Assembly (NCBI GenBank): GCA_046313675.1
Contig: JBKBXU010000164.1
Span: 1-9,851, forward strand
Reading direction: 5' to 3'
Length of the DNA stretch: 9,851 nucleotides
DNA from: JBKBXU01 sp046313675
Lineage (GTDB): Bacteria > Bacteroidota > Bacteroidia > Cytophagales > Cytophagaceae
The notes below the pieces were generated by a model, which saw only the letters and a program-made list of their open reading frames with translations, was not told the origin of the DNA and did no database searches. Shown in pieces: positions 1 to 5,194 of this stretch; positions within the stretch are counted from its first letter, which is position 1, and every line of letters starts with the position of its first letter. Both the position numbers and the translations under genes were made by a program.

Positions 1-1
1 T

Positions 2-595
2 ACTCAAGGTTCTTCTTATCTAAATCCCAGGGCATATGCTATACTTCACAGAATGCATCATGCCTATAGTGATACTGAAAAGGATCCTCATTCACCACAT
101 TTTTACCAAAATCCATTTTCCATGATGTGGGTTACCAAAGCCATTTACAACGACTACCTGAATAATAGGAAAAGCGTAGATGACCGCTTTTCCAAAGATG
201 TTCCTCAGTGGGAATTTATAGATCGCATGGGAGACACGTACGCATCCAGAATAATATTTGCGTTAATTTACATAGGTTTTTATATAGCCTTTGCTACACA
301 CTGGTGGATGTATTTATTACTTCCTATACATTTCCTTATGGGGCCTGTACATGGAGCAATTGTAAACTGGTGTGGGCACAAATATGGGTATTCAAATTTT
401 GACAACAACGATAAGTCGAAGAACACCTTTATTATAGATTTCCTTATGGGAGGAGAACTATTCCAAAACAATCACCATAAATTCGGAGACAAGCCAAACT
501 TTGCCATGAAATGGTATGAGCTGGATCCAACCTACCCTGTGATAAAACTTTTAAATCTTTTCAGGATTATTAAAATAGTAAAACCGAAAACTTAG
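2..595 (+). CDS. Acyl-CoA / fatty acid desaturase, C-terminal part
   Basis: The frame is open from the first bases, so the gene starts upstream of the window and 197 C-terminal residues are visible. It carries the HxxHH histidine box HRMHH (visible residues 16-20), followed by AYSDTEKDPHSP, typical of membrane-bound delta-9 acyl-CoA desaturases. A hydrophobic stretch at about 83-120 contains GPVHG and NWCGH. The last histidine box, QNNHH, is at 155-159. The first HxxxxH box must lie upstream. Enzymes of this class use a di-iron centre held by these histidines, with oxygen and an electron donor, to put a double bond into a membrane-associated fatty acyl chain. The likely role is adjustment of membrane fluidity. 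A strong terminator follows 26 bases after the stop, so this gene ends its transcript. The exact acyl carrier (CoA, ACP or lipid) cannot be told from this fragment. Confidence 0.93.
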   Translation, partial: TQGSSYLNPRAYAILHRMHHAYSDTEKDPHSPHFYQNPFSMMWVTKAIYNDYLNNRKSVDDRFSKDVPQWEFIDRMGDTYASRIIFALIYIGFYIAFATHWWMYLLLPIHFLMGPVHGAIVNWCGHKYGYSNFDNNDKSKNTFIIDFLMGGELFQNNHHKFGDKPNFAMKWYELDPTYPVIKLLNLFRIIKIVKPKT

Positions 596-620
596 CAAAA
601 CGGGTTTATCTGACATTAAC

Positions 621-656
621 AAAAGGCATTAAATTTTTTAATGCCTTTTTGTTTTT
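621..656 (+). terminator. Intrinsic terminator after the desaturase gene
   Basis: A perfect 13-base inverted repeat (AAAAGGCATTAAA, 621-633, and its complement at 637-649) encloses a three-base loop. The right arm runs into TTTTTGTTTTTA. It lies 26 bases past the desaturase stop and separates it from the lipoprotein cluster. Confidence 0.88.
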
Positions 657-674
657 ATTTGAATATCATTATTC

Positions 675-682
675 TATTTTTG
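675..682 (+). promoter_or_regulatory. Bacteroidota-type -7 promoter element
   Basis: TATTTTTG matches the Bacteroidota sigma-A -7 consensus TAnnTTTG exactly and lies 36 bases before the first lipoprotein start. A TTG at 649-651 is 23 bases upstream, at the wide end of the usual spacing for the -33 element, and overlaps the T-tract of the preceding terminator. The match is seen in the sequence; promoter activity is inferred. Confidence 0.6.
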
Positions 683-718
683 CGCCACTATTAAAACTAT
701 AACTATTCTTTTAACTTT

Positions 719-1420
719 ATGCAAAAACTTACATTATTTTTTAGCGCAATTCTATTCACAACTTTTTTATTTAGTGGATGTCGTAAAGCACCTGAAGTAG
801 GGCCACAAGGGGCACAAGGAGAACAAGGGCCACAGGGAGAGCAAGGGCCAGCCGGGGCAGATGCTTTTCTTAAGCAAGGTGCCATCAGCGGAACGTTAGC
901 TTACCTTAACGAGAATGATGCGTATACCAACCTTACCACTTTCAGGTATGAGCATTACCAAAACCCTGAAAACAGTGGATTTAACTCTACACAAGGACTT
1001 GCCAGGCTGCAATCCGTTTACAGAGTGAGTAACAACAACTATGTTTTTGATATTACGCGTTTTGAAGCAAATAATAGCAACAACCAGATCAGATTTTTAA
1101 TTTATCTTGACAATTCCGGTGCTGAACCTCAAATAAGCTGGTCAAGCATTAGATTTGGCAAACAATATGTTACGAATCAAAATGAAATAAGAAGAGTTTA
1201 TACTTGTACAAATAACTCAACATGTACACAAGCACAAAATCTTAATGAGGGAATACATTTGGACTTTTCTATCAGCAATTTCTCTTTTAATCAAACTACA
1301 GGGCAACTTAACTTCAATTATGTGGCAGATGTAGCTTCTAATAGGAATAATTTCGGAGAAGATTTAAGAGTATCAGGCAATGTAAACGTAAGAGTTCATT
1401 TGGATGAAAATCTTGATTAA
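719..1420 (+). CDS. Collagen-like repeat lipoprotein A
   Basis: A 233-residue predicted lipoprotein. Residues 1-20 form a signal peptide ending in lipobox FSGC, with Cys21 as the lipidated residue. Residues 28-48 are seven uninterrupted Gly-X-Y triplets of collagen type (GPQ GAQ GEQ GPQ GEQ GPA GAD). The rest is a polar, Asn-rich, probably beta-stranded domain of about 185 residues that I do not recognise. Landmarks are FRYEHY at 75-80, a C-X5-C pair (Cys163, Cys169) and a C-terminal stretch TTGQLNFNY...SGNVNVRVHLD. The same landmarks recur in the next gene and partly in the third, so these are tandem paralogues. Export to the periplasm or outer membrane is likely. The residues after Cys21 (RKAPE) lack the acidic run of known surface-export signals, so surface exposure is uncertain. 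The start has no Shine-Dalgarno sequence, as usual in this phylum. Function unknown. Confidence 0.88.
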   Translation: MQKLTLFFSAILFTTFLFSGCRKAPEVGPQGAQGEQGPQGEQGPAGADAFLKQGAISGTLAYLNENDAYTNLTTFRYEHYQNPENSGFNSTQGLARLQSVYRVSNNNYVFDITRFEANNSNNQIRFLIYLDNSGAEPQISWSSIRFGKQYVTNQNEIRRVYTCTNNSTCTQAQNLNEGIHLDFSISNFSFNQTTGQLNFNYVADVASNRNNFGEDLRVSGNVNVRVHLDENLD

Positions 1421-1482
1421 TTCTGAGGAAAAAATATCTTTTCCAATTTCATTTATTTTTAAATTACTCTAACTTTTATTTC

Positions 1483-2166
1483 ATGAACAATTATAAATAT
1501 TTACCACTATTATTGCTTGCAGTGATAATAGGATTCGGTTCCTGTAAAAAGGATCCACTTCCTGATGGGCCTAAAGGAGAGCAAGGCTTGGCCGGAGAAC
1601 AAGGTGAAACTGGACCTGATGGTATCTCAGGTTATCTAAGGCAAGGCTTTATCAGTGGAACTATATCTACCTCTGAAGATGGAGGCGAAACTTTCACCCG
1701 AGTAAATAATTTCAGATACGAACACTATTCTAACGTTAGCGAAAGTGTGTATAACAATGCAAGCAACCTTGGAGGAAGTGCTAACACCTATTACATGTTA
1801 GCTTCCAGAGGGAGACAAGAAGATCCGACACACTTATTCCGTCTTTTCCTTACTATGGATAAAAGTGGAAATACTCCGATAGTCGATTATTCAAACTTGC
1901 GACTTTCTCATATTTATGTTAATAGCAACAATGAGATTAAGAGAATATTCACCTGTTCAGGAGGCACAACTTGCCAGGAAGCTCAAACGATTACAGACAA
2001 TAACTATGATATAACCATTACTAATTACTCGTTTAATGCGACTACTGGAAATTTATCTTACAATTATGTAATTATTGTTGATGCAAGCAGAAACACTACG
2101 GGACAACCTTTACGAATTGCAGGAAATGTAAGTCTAAGGGTATCTTTAGACCCCAATTATGACTAA
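1483..2166 (+). CDS. Collagen-like repeat lipoprotein B
   Basis: A 227-residue predicted lipoprotein, paralogous to the gene 62 bases upstream. The signal peptide ends at lipobox GFGSC (Cys21), followed by KKDPLPD. Seven Gly-X-Y triplets occupy residues 29-49 (GPK GEQ GLA GEQ GET GPD GIS). The C-terminal domain shares FRYEHY (77-82), a C-X5-C pair (Cys158, Cys164) flanked by a similar R-[VI]-[YF]-T-C context, and TTGNLSYNY...AGNVSLRVSLD near the end. The paired cysteines could form a disulfide outside the cytoplasm. I see no promoter consensus in the 62-base gap and there is a good terminator after the stop, so it is probably co-transcribed with lipoprotein A. Seven triplets without hydroxyproline are short for a stable triple helix, so they may act as a stalk or spacer or promote trimer contact. 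No function can be named. Confidence 0.88.
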   Translation: MNNYKYLPLLLLAVIIGFGSCKKDPLPDGPKGEQGLAGEQGETGPDGISGYLRQGFISGTISTSEDGGETFTRVNNFRYEHYSNVSESVYNNASNLGGSANTYYMLASRGRQEDPTHLFRLFLTMDKSGNTPIVDYSNLRLSHIYVNSNNEIKRIFTCSGGTTCQEAQTITDNNYDITITNYSFNATTGNLSYNYVIIVDASRNTTGQPLRIAGNVSLRVSLDPNYD

Positions 2167-2185
2167 AGTCTAATAAAGTTTATGT

Positions 2186-2216
2186 AAAAGGAGGAGGATT
2201 TATCCTCCTTTTTTTA
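2186..2216 (+). terminator. Intrinsic terminator after lipoprotein B
   Basis: AAAAGGAGGA (2186-2195) pairs with TCCTCCTTTT (2203-2212) around a seven-base loop, followed by further T residues. It ends the presumed A-B transcript 20 bases after the stop codon. Confidence 0.85.
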
Positions 2217-2308
2217 TTCCTTATCCTTAAAAAATTTCACTTAAACAAGAAGTACTGGTAATTAAAAAGCTTTAGGATCAATATTTTTTTATTATAAAAT
2301 TTTACCTA

Positions 2309-2316
2309 TATCTTTG
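2309..2316 (+). promoter_or_regulatory. Bacteroidota-type -7 promoter for lipoprotein C
   Basis: TATCTTTG fits TAnnTTTG exactly, 26 bases before the lipoprotein C start and downstream of the lipoprotein B terminator. No TTG is present at the expected -33 distance; that region is nearly pure A/T. The placement between a terminator and a start codon supports an independent promoter. Confidence 0.58.
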
Positions 2317-2341
2317 TTTTACCACTTTAAATTTACTCAAA

Positions 2342-3106
2342 ATGAAAAAGTTCAGTATTTTTCTTAGTTTCCTCCTACTAACCTCCCTTATCCTATTCAA
2401 TGCATGCCGTAAGGATCCAGTTCCCGGACCACAAGGACCACAAGGTGAAGAGGGACCTGCCGGTGCTACAGGGCCTCAGGGGCAACCCGGACATGACTTC
2501 TTTAAACAACAAGGCTTTGTTCAAGCGAACATCAAAGTTTTTGATTGGGGCGAAGACGAAGAATTGGAAGTTACCCAGGAAGAAAGTTTCCGCTATGAAT
2601 ACATCCTTTCTTTGGAAAACTCCGAATATAGTGAAGATAATTATGATTATTATTATCGTCAATCAGCACGGGAAGCCGAGACTTCTTACTATCGTCTGGC
2701 CTCTGATGGAACATATTCTTTTATGTTTTCAAGGTACGATAAGGACGATAAAAATAATCTTGTTAGTTTTTACATCCCCAATTACAATACTGCAGAACCG
2801 GAAAACTATTCAAATTCGATTCAAGTAGCCGTAAACTACAATAAGTTAAATAATAATTCATTATTTAAACTAAAGGTAGCAAATCATTTTGGATCTCCAT
2901 TATCCTTTTATTCAACTTCACAATATGATGATCCTTTATATTTAATAAGTAATTTACAGTTTGACGAACCAAGTGGCAGACTTACCTTTGATTATGAACT
3001 TAACGTTCCCTCTTATGGCACAGGGCTAAACAAACCGGTAGAAATTACTGGTAGTGTTAATGTTATTTTGCATTCTGTTGAATCTACAAGTTCTTACGGG
3101 TATTAA
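2342..3106 (+). CDS. Collagen-like repeat lipoprotein C (divergent paralogue)
   Basis: A 254-residue predicted lipoprotein, third of the tandem family. The signal peptide ends at LFNAC (Cys22), followed by RKDPVP. Residues 29-49 are seven Gly-X-Y triplets (GPQ GPQ GEE GPA GAT GPQ GQP). The domain keeps FRYE (83-86), then LASDG, which matches LASRG in B, and a C-terminal SGRLTFDY...TGSVNVILH segment matching A and B. It differs by an insertion rich in Tyr, Glu and Asp around residues 90-118, including the run YDYYY, and by loss of the C-X5-C pair, leaving only the lipobox cysteine. It has its own promoter and terminator, so it is probably expressed separately. The family is recognisable only as a collagen-like lipoprotein; its ligand or role is unknown. 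Confidence 0.88.
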   Translation: MKKFSIFLSFLLLTSLILFNACRKDPVPGPQGPQGEEGPAGATGPQGQPGHDFFKQQGFVQANIKVFDWGEDEELEVTQEESFRYEYILSLENSEYSEDNYDYYYRQSAREAETSYYRLASDGTYSFMFSRYDKDDKNNLVSFYIPNYNTAEPENYSNSIQVAVNYNKLNNNSLFKLKVANHFGSPLSFYSTSQYDDPLYLISNLQFDEPSGRLTFDYELNVPSYGTGLNKPVEITGSVNVILHSVESTSSYGY

Positions 3107-3126
3107 AATCAGACCTACTACCATAG

Positions 3127-3160
3127 AAAAAGCCTTTGACAGACTGTCAAAGGCTTTTTT
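3127..3160. terminator. Bidirectional intrinsic terminator between convergent genes
   Basis: A perfect 14-base inverted repeat (AAAAAGCCTTTGAC at 3127-3140, complement at 3146-3159) encloses a five-base loop, AGACT. T-runs on the 3' side of both strands (six T on plus, five on minus) let it serve lipoprotein C from the left and the small membrane protein gene from the right. Confidence 0.9.
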
Positions 3161-3185
3161 GTATGGTATCTTATAATTATTTTTT

Positions 3186-3542
3186 TTAAAAAATACCCAT
3201 AATAGGAATAAGTATCAATGAAATCATTATTATCATATTAATGATAAAGGTAACTACAATGGTTTTCATGCTTAGTGTAGCAATATTGGTAACCAGCACT
3301 GCCATTGTAGAAAGTACTGCCACTAGTGCAAGAATATCCGTATGTGCTGTATTTAATACTTGCGCCAAAAGCAATAATGCAGGAATAACCACGCTACATT
3401 GGAAAAACAATAAACCTGCCATAACAAAAAGTCGTGCGTGTTCCAGACTTTCACACCAGTCAGTAAACCCGGCACTCTTAACGTTGTCTATTGTACTTGT
3501 TCCTGAAAATCTGTGATCACTAATTTTTGCTGTCGTTGCCAT
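3186..3542 (-). CDS. Small three-helix membrane protein, unknown function
   Basis: A 118-residue protein that I do not recognise. Residues 1-36 are polar (with DWCESLEHAR at 28-37). Three hydrophobic segments follow at about 38-62, 67-90 and 93-116, and the protein ends almost inside the last one, so it looks like a compact integral membrane protein with a cytoplasmic N-terminus. There is no lipobox or cleavable signal. It is the last gene of the minus-strand block, 102 bases after the 70-residue gene, and reads into the bidirectional terminator. A weak promoter-like TTATTTTG (one mismatch to TAnnTTTG) lies upstream at 3576-3583. An overlapping plus-strand frame exists (3241-3516). I prefer the minus frame because of its ordered soluble-then-helical layout and its position in the operon direction. 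Confidence 0.65.
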   Translation of the reverse strand: MATTAKISDHRFSGTSTIDNVKSAGFTDWCESLEHARLFVMAGLLFFQCSVVIPALLLLAQVLNTAHTDILALVAVLSTMAVLVTNIATLSMKTIVVTFIINMIIMISLILIPIMGIF

Positions 3543-3610
3543 AATCTTATTCTTTTAAGTTTATATATTATAACCCAAAATAAGCATGGCAATTCCTCAA
3601 AAACAGTGAT

Positions 3611-3643
3611 GTAAAAAAGTTTAAATGATGACTTTTATCATTT
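3611..3643 (-). terminator. Weak terminator-like hairpin after the 70-residue gene
   Basis: On the minus strand AAATGAT and ATCATTT (3637-3643 and 3623-3629) form a seven-base, A/T-only stem. AAAC and six T residues follow. The stem is weak and the T-tract is offset, so termination here may be partial and could let transcription pass into the membrane protein gene. Confidence 0.35.
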
Positions 3644-3644
3644 G

Positions 3645-3857
3645 TTAAAATCCAATCTTTTTCCTTTCTCCTTTTTTTGTTACCTTAAAACTTATATACT
3701 GGTATTTCCCATCCATCGTAATCAAAGGAGTCTGATCAAGAATATTAAACTTCTCAGACAACTCTTCAAGAAATACAGACACGTCCGTTTGCGCTACAGA
3801 GTTTTCATCAAATTCTAATTCAAACCTCTTAGTGTAGATTATAATATTGTTATTCAT
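3645..3857 (-). CDS. 70-residue hypothetical protein, coupled to L,D-transpeptidase
   Basis: A short protein rich in charged residues, with no signal peptide or membrane segment, so probably cytoplasmic. The sequence alternates in a beta-alpha-beta-like way: NNIIIYTKRFELEF, an acidic stretch with VSVFLEELSEKFNIL (likely helix), then PLITMDGKYQYISFKV and a basic tail KKGERKKIGF. It begins only 11 bases after the L,D-transpeptidase stop on the same strand, which suggests co-transcription. I do not recognise a family. The balanced composition and operon position make it likely to be real. Short proteins of this shape can be nucleic-acid or partner-binding, but nothing in the sequence decides that. 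Confidence 0.62.
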   Translation of the reverse strand: MNNNIIIYTKRFELEFDENSVAQTDVSVFLEELSEKFNILDQTPLITMDGKYQYISFKVTKKGERKKIGF

Positions 3858-3868
3858 AAAAAATTTAG

Positions 3869-5050
3869 TTAAACATCTTGTTCATTATAAATATCAGGAC
3901 GAAAATTAATGGTACCATCTTCATCAACAAAAGCCGTCCAATAAATTATATAGATAGGTATTTTATCCTGAAGAGTTACAATTTTACGATCTCCATTTTG
4001 TTTTTCATTCCAAATCCTGGCCAAATCCCACTCCCCTTTTGCATTTTCCAACAGATATTTGGCCAACTCAGCGGGTTTTTCAACTCGTATGCAGCCATTG
4101 CTAAACGTCCGCTCTCTGACATCAAATAAGTGATCTGCAGGGGTATCGTGAAGATAAATGGCATATTCATTGGGAAACATAAACTTAACCAGTCCCATGG
4201 AATTTGTTGGCCCTGGTCTTTGCCTTATAAACAACTCTTCATTTTCGACCCTATCCAGGTTCTCTGCAGTAGTTGGAAGAACCGTGGCAGTATCTTCGAA
4301 AAAACTGTCTACTATTTCATAATTATTCATTTCTAAATACCCCAGATCTTCTTTTGCCTGAGGCAGTATAGTCCTTTGTACAATGCTATGAGGAATGTTC
4401 CAGTAAGGATTAAACTCCAGATAAGATATGCTATCACTAAAGGTAGGCGTCTCCCTACCATTATATTCTTCACCTACAACAACCCTCATTTCAAGTTCAA
4501 CATCTTTACCTGAAAAAGCCTGTAATCTGAACTCCGGAACATTTACAAATACATATTTTTCTCCAAGTTCTTCAGGTAGATCTTTCCAGCTATCAACGGA
4601 AAATTTCATTTGCTCTATCCTGTCTTCCACCGGAACATTCATCTCCTTAATAGTTTCAGGCCCTATGATCCCATCAACTTGCAAACCATGACGCAATTGA
4701 AATTCACCCACAGCCAATGCCAGGGCATCATCATATAAATCTTTATCCGTTCCTGCTTCACCCTCCGGTAAGTCACCGCTTATAGCCAACCGCTCTCGAA
4801 TCATAGGGATATACTCAGAGCTTTGCCCTTTATTCAATACGCCTATATCTTCAGAAATAGAAGGCCATCCTCCTTCATCTTTGATGTCTTCATATTTCTC
4901 AATTGCATCCAATAACCTTTGGTAGGCAGGATGGGCTAATGGATCTTCTCCACCAGAAGTCATATTATCAGAAACATTTCCATTTGATCCTAAGGCAGAC
5001 GTGGTCACACCCAACAGAAAAAACAAAAAAATATATACATACGTTTTCAT
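3869..5050 (-). CDS. L,D-transpeptidase, YcbB/LdtD-type (YkuD domain)
   Basis: A 393-residue exported enzyme predicted to cross-link peptidoglycan by 3-3 bonds between meso-diaminopimelate residues, using a cysteine acyl-enzyme. Residues 1-22 form a signal peptide (hydrophobic run YIFLFFLLGVTTSALG), with no lipobox. Residues about 75-138 are a peptidoglycan-binding domain (EFQLRHGLQVDGIIGPETI). The YkuD catalytic domain runs from about 165 to 335: FNPYWNIPHSI at 213-223, RQRPGPTNSMGLVKFMFPN at 276-294, His301 in YLHDTP, and catalytic Cys320 in the SNGCIR motif with Arg322. The long insert between strands (about 223-290) is the substrate-capping region that marks the YcbB branch. It is much shorter than E. 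coli LdtD (about 615 residues) because it has little scaffold before the binding domain. The start is fixed by the signal peptide and a strong ribosome binding site. Confidence 0.93.
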   Translation of the reverse strand: MKTYVYIFLFFLLGVTTSALGSNGNVSDNMTSGGEDPLAHPAYQRLLDAIEKYEDIKDEGGWPSISEDIGVLNKGQSSEYIPMIRERLAISGDLPEGEAGTDKDLYDDALALAVGEFQLRHGLQVDGIIGPETIKEMNVPVEDRIEQMKFSVDSWKDLPEELGEKYVFVNVPEFRLQAFSGKDVELEMRVVVGEEYNGRETPTFSDSISYLEFNPYWNIPHSIVQRTILPQAKEDLGYLEMNNYEIVDSFFEDTATVLPTTAENLDRVENEELFIRQRPGPTNSMGLVKFMFPNEYAIYLHDTPADHLFDVRERTFSNGCIRVEKPAELAKYLLENAKGEWDLARIWNEKQNGDRKIVTLQDKIPIYIIYWTAFVDEDGTINFRPDIYNEQDV

Positions 5051-5052
5051 TA

Positions 5053-5060
5053 CTCCTCCT
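5053..5060 (-). promoter_or_regulatory. Strong Shine-Dalgarno sequence of the L,D-transpeptidase gene
   Basis: The minus strand reads AGGAGGAG two bases before the ATG; the AGGAGG core leaves four bases. No other start in this window has a comparable sequence. It confirms the L,D-transpeptidase start and may raise or control its translation. Confidence 0.6.
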
Positions 5061-5076
5061 ACTAAAAGCTACATAT

Positions 5077-5129
5077 AAAAATAACCTTTCAAATTCCGTA
5101 AAAGTTTTACACGAAATCTGAAAGGTTAT
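5077..5129 (-). terminator. Long hairpin with T-tract in the L,D-transpeptidase leader
   Basis: ATAACCTTTCA (5081-5091) and its exact complement (5119-5129) form an 11-base outer stem. The intervening bases continue as an imperfect stem (ATT/AAT, CG/CG) capped by GTAAAA-G-TTTTAC (5098-5110). On the minus strand the hairpin is followed by a five-T tract (5081-5077), so it has the form of an intrinsic terminator. It ends 27 bases before the transpeptidase start, so it could also act as an attenuator or stabilising structure in that gene's leader. Confidence 0.65.
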
Positions 5130-5157
5130 GAAAGAGCAACTTATAAAATTATTTAGT

Positions 5158-5194
5158 AAAAATAGCTTTAATCAATATCCTATTAAAGCTATTT
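5158..5194 (-). terminator. Terminator hairpin overlapping the hydrolase stop codon
   Basis: AAATAGCTTTAAT (5160-5172) pairs perfectly with ATTAAAGCTATTT (5182-5194) around a nine-base loop. On the minus strand a TTTTT tract follows (5162-5158). The acetyltransferase/hydrolase stop codon TAG (5191-5189) lies inside the upstream arm, so a terminating ribosome would cover the hairpin. The plus-strand side also ends in T residues. Confidence 0.7.

Noticed and set aside
800..862. Repeated GGxCCACAAGG-type units read as a CRISPR or tandem DNA repeat
   Set aside because: The periodicity is nine or three bases and follows Gly-X-Y codons; there are no spacers.
703..885. Minus-strand frame rich in Cys, Pro and Gly opposite the first collagen-like stretch
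   Set aside because: It is the antisense reading of Gly-X-Y codons (PCGPCSPC-type repeats); the plus frame has a signal peptide and paralogues.
2400..2828. Plus-strand frame of 142 codons overlapping lipoprotein C
   Set aside because: It has no start context, and the overlapping frame has a lipobox, Gly-X-Y triplets and clear paralogues.
3241..3516. Plus-strand open frame of 91 codons opposite the small membrane protein
   Set aside because: It follows a strong terminator without a promoter, and its hydrophobic start can be explained as the complement of membrane-helix codons on the other strand.
3576..3583. TTATTTTG as a promoter for the small membrane protein
   Set aside because: One mismatch to TAnnTTTG and no TTG at normal spacing; mentioned under the gene but too weak to list as a site.
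5064..5092. Promoter-like pair TTTG, 18 bases, TAGCTTTT before the L,D-transpeptidase
   Set aside because: The -7 element lacks the final G, and transcription would begin within the Shine-Dalgarno sequence, leaving too short a leader.
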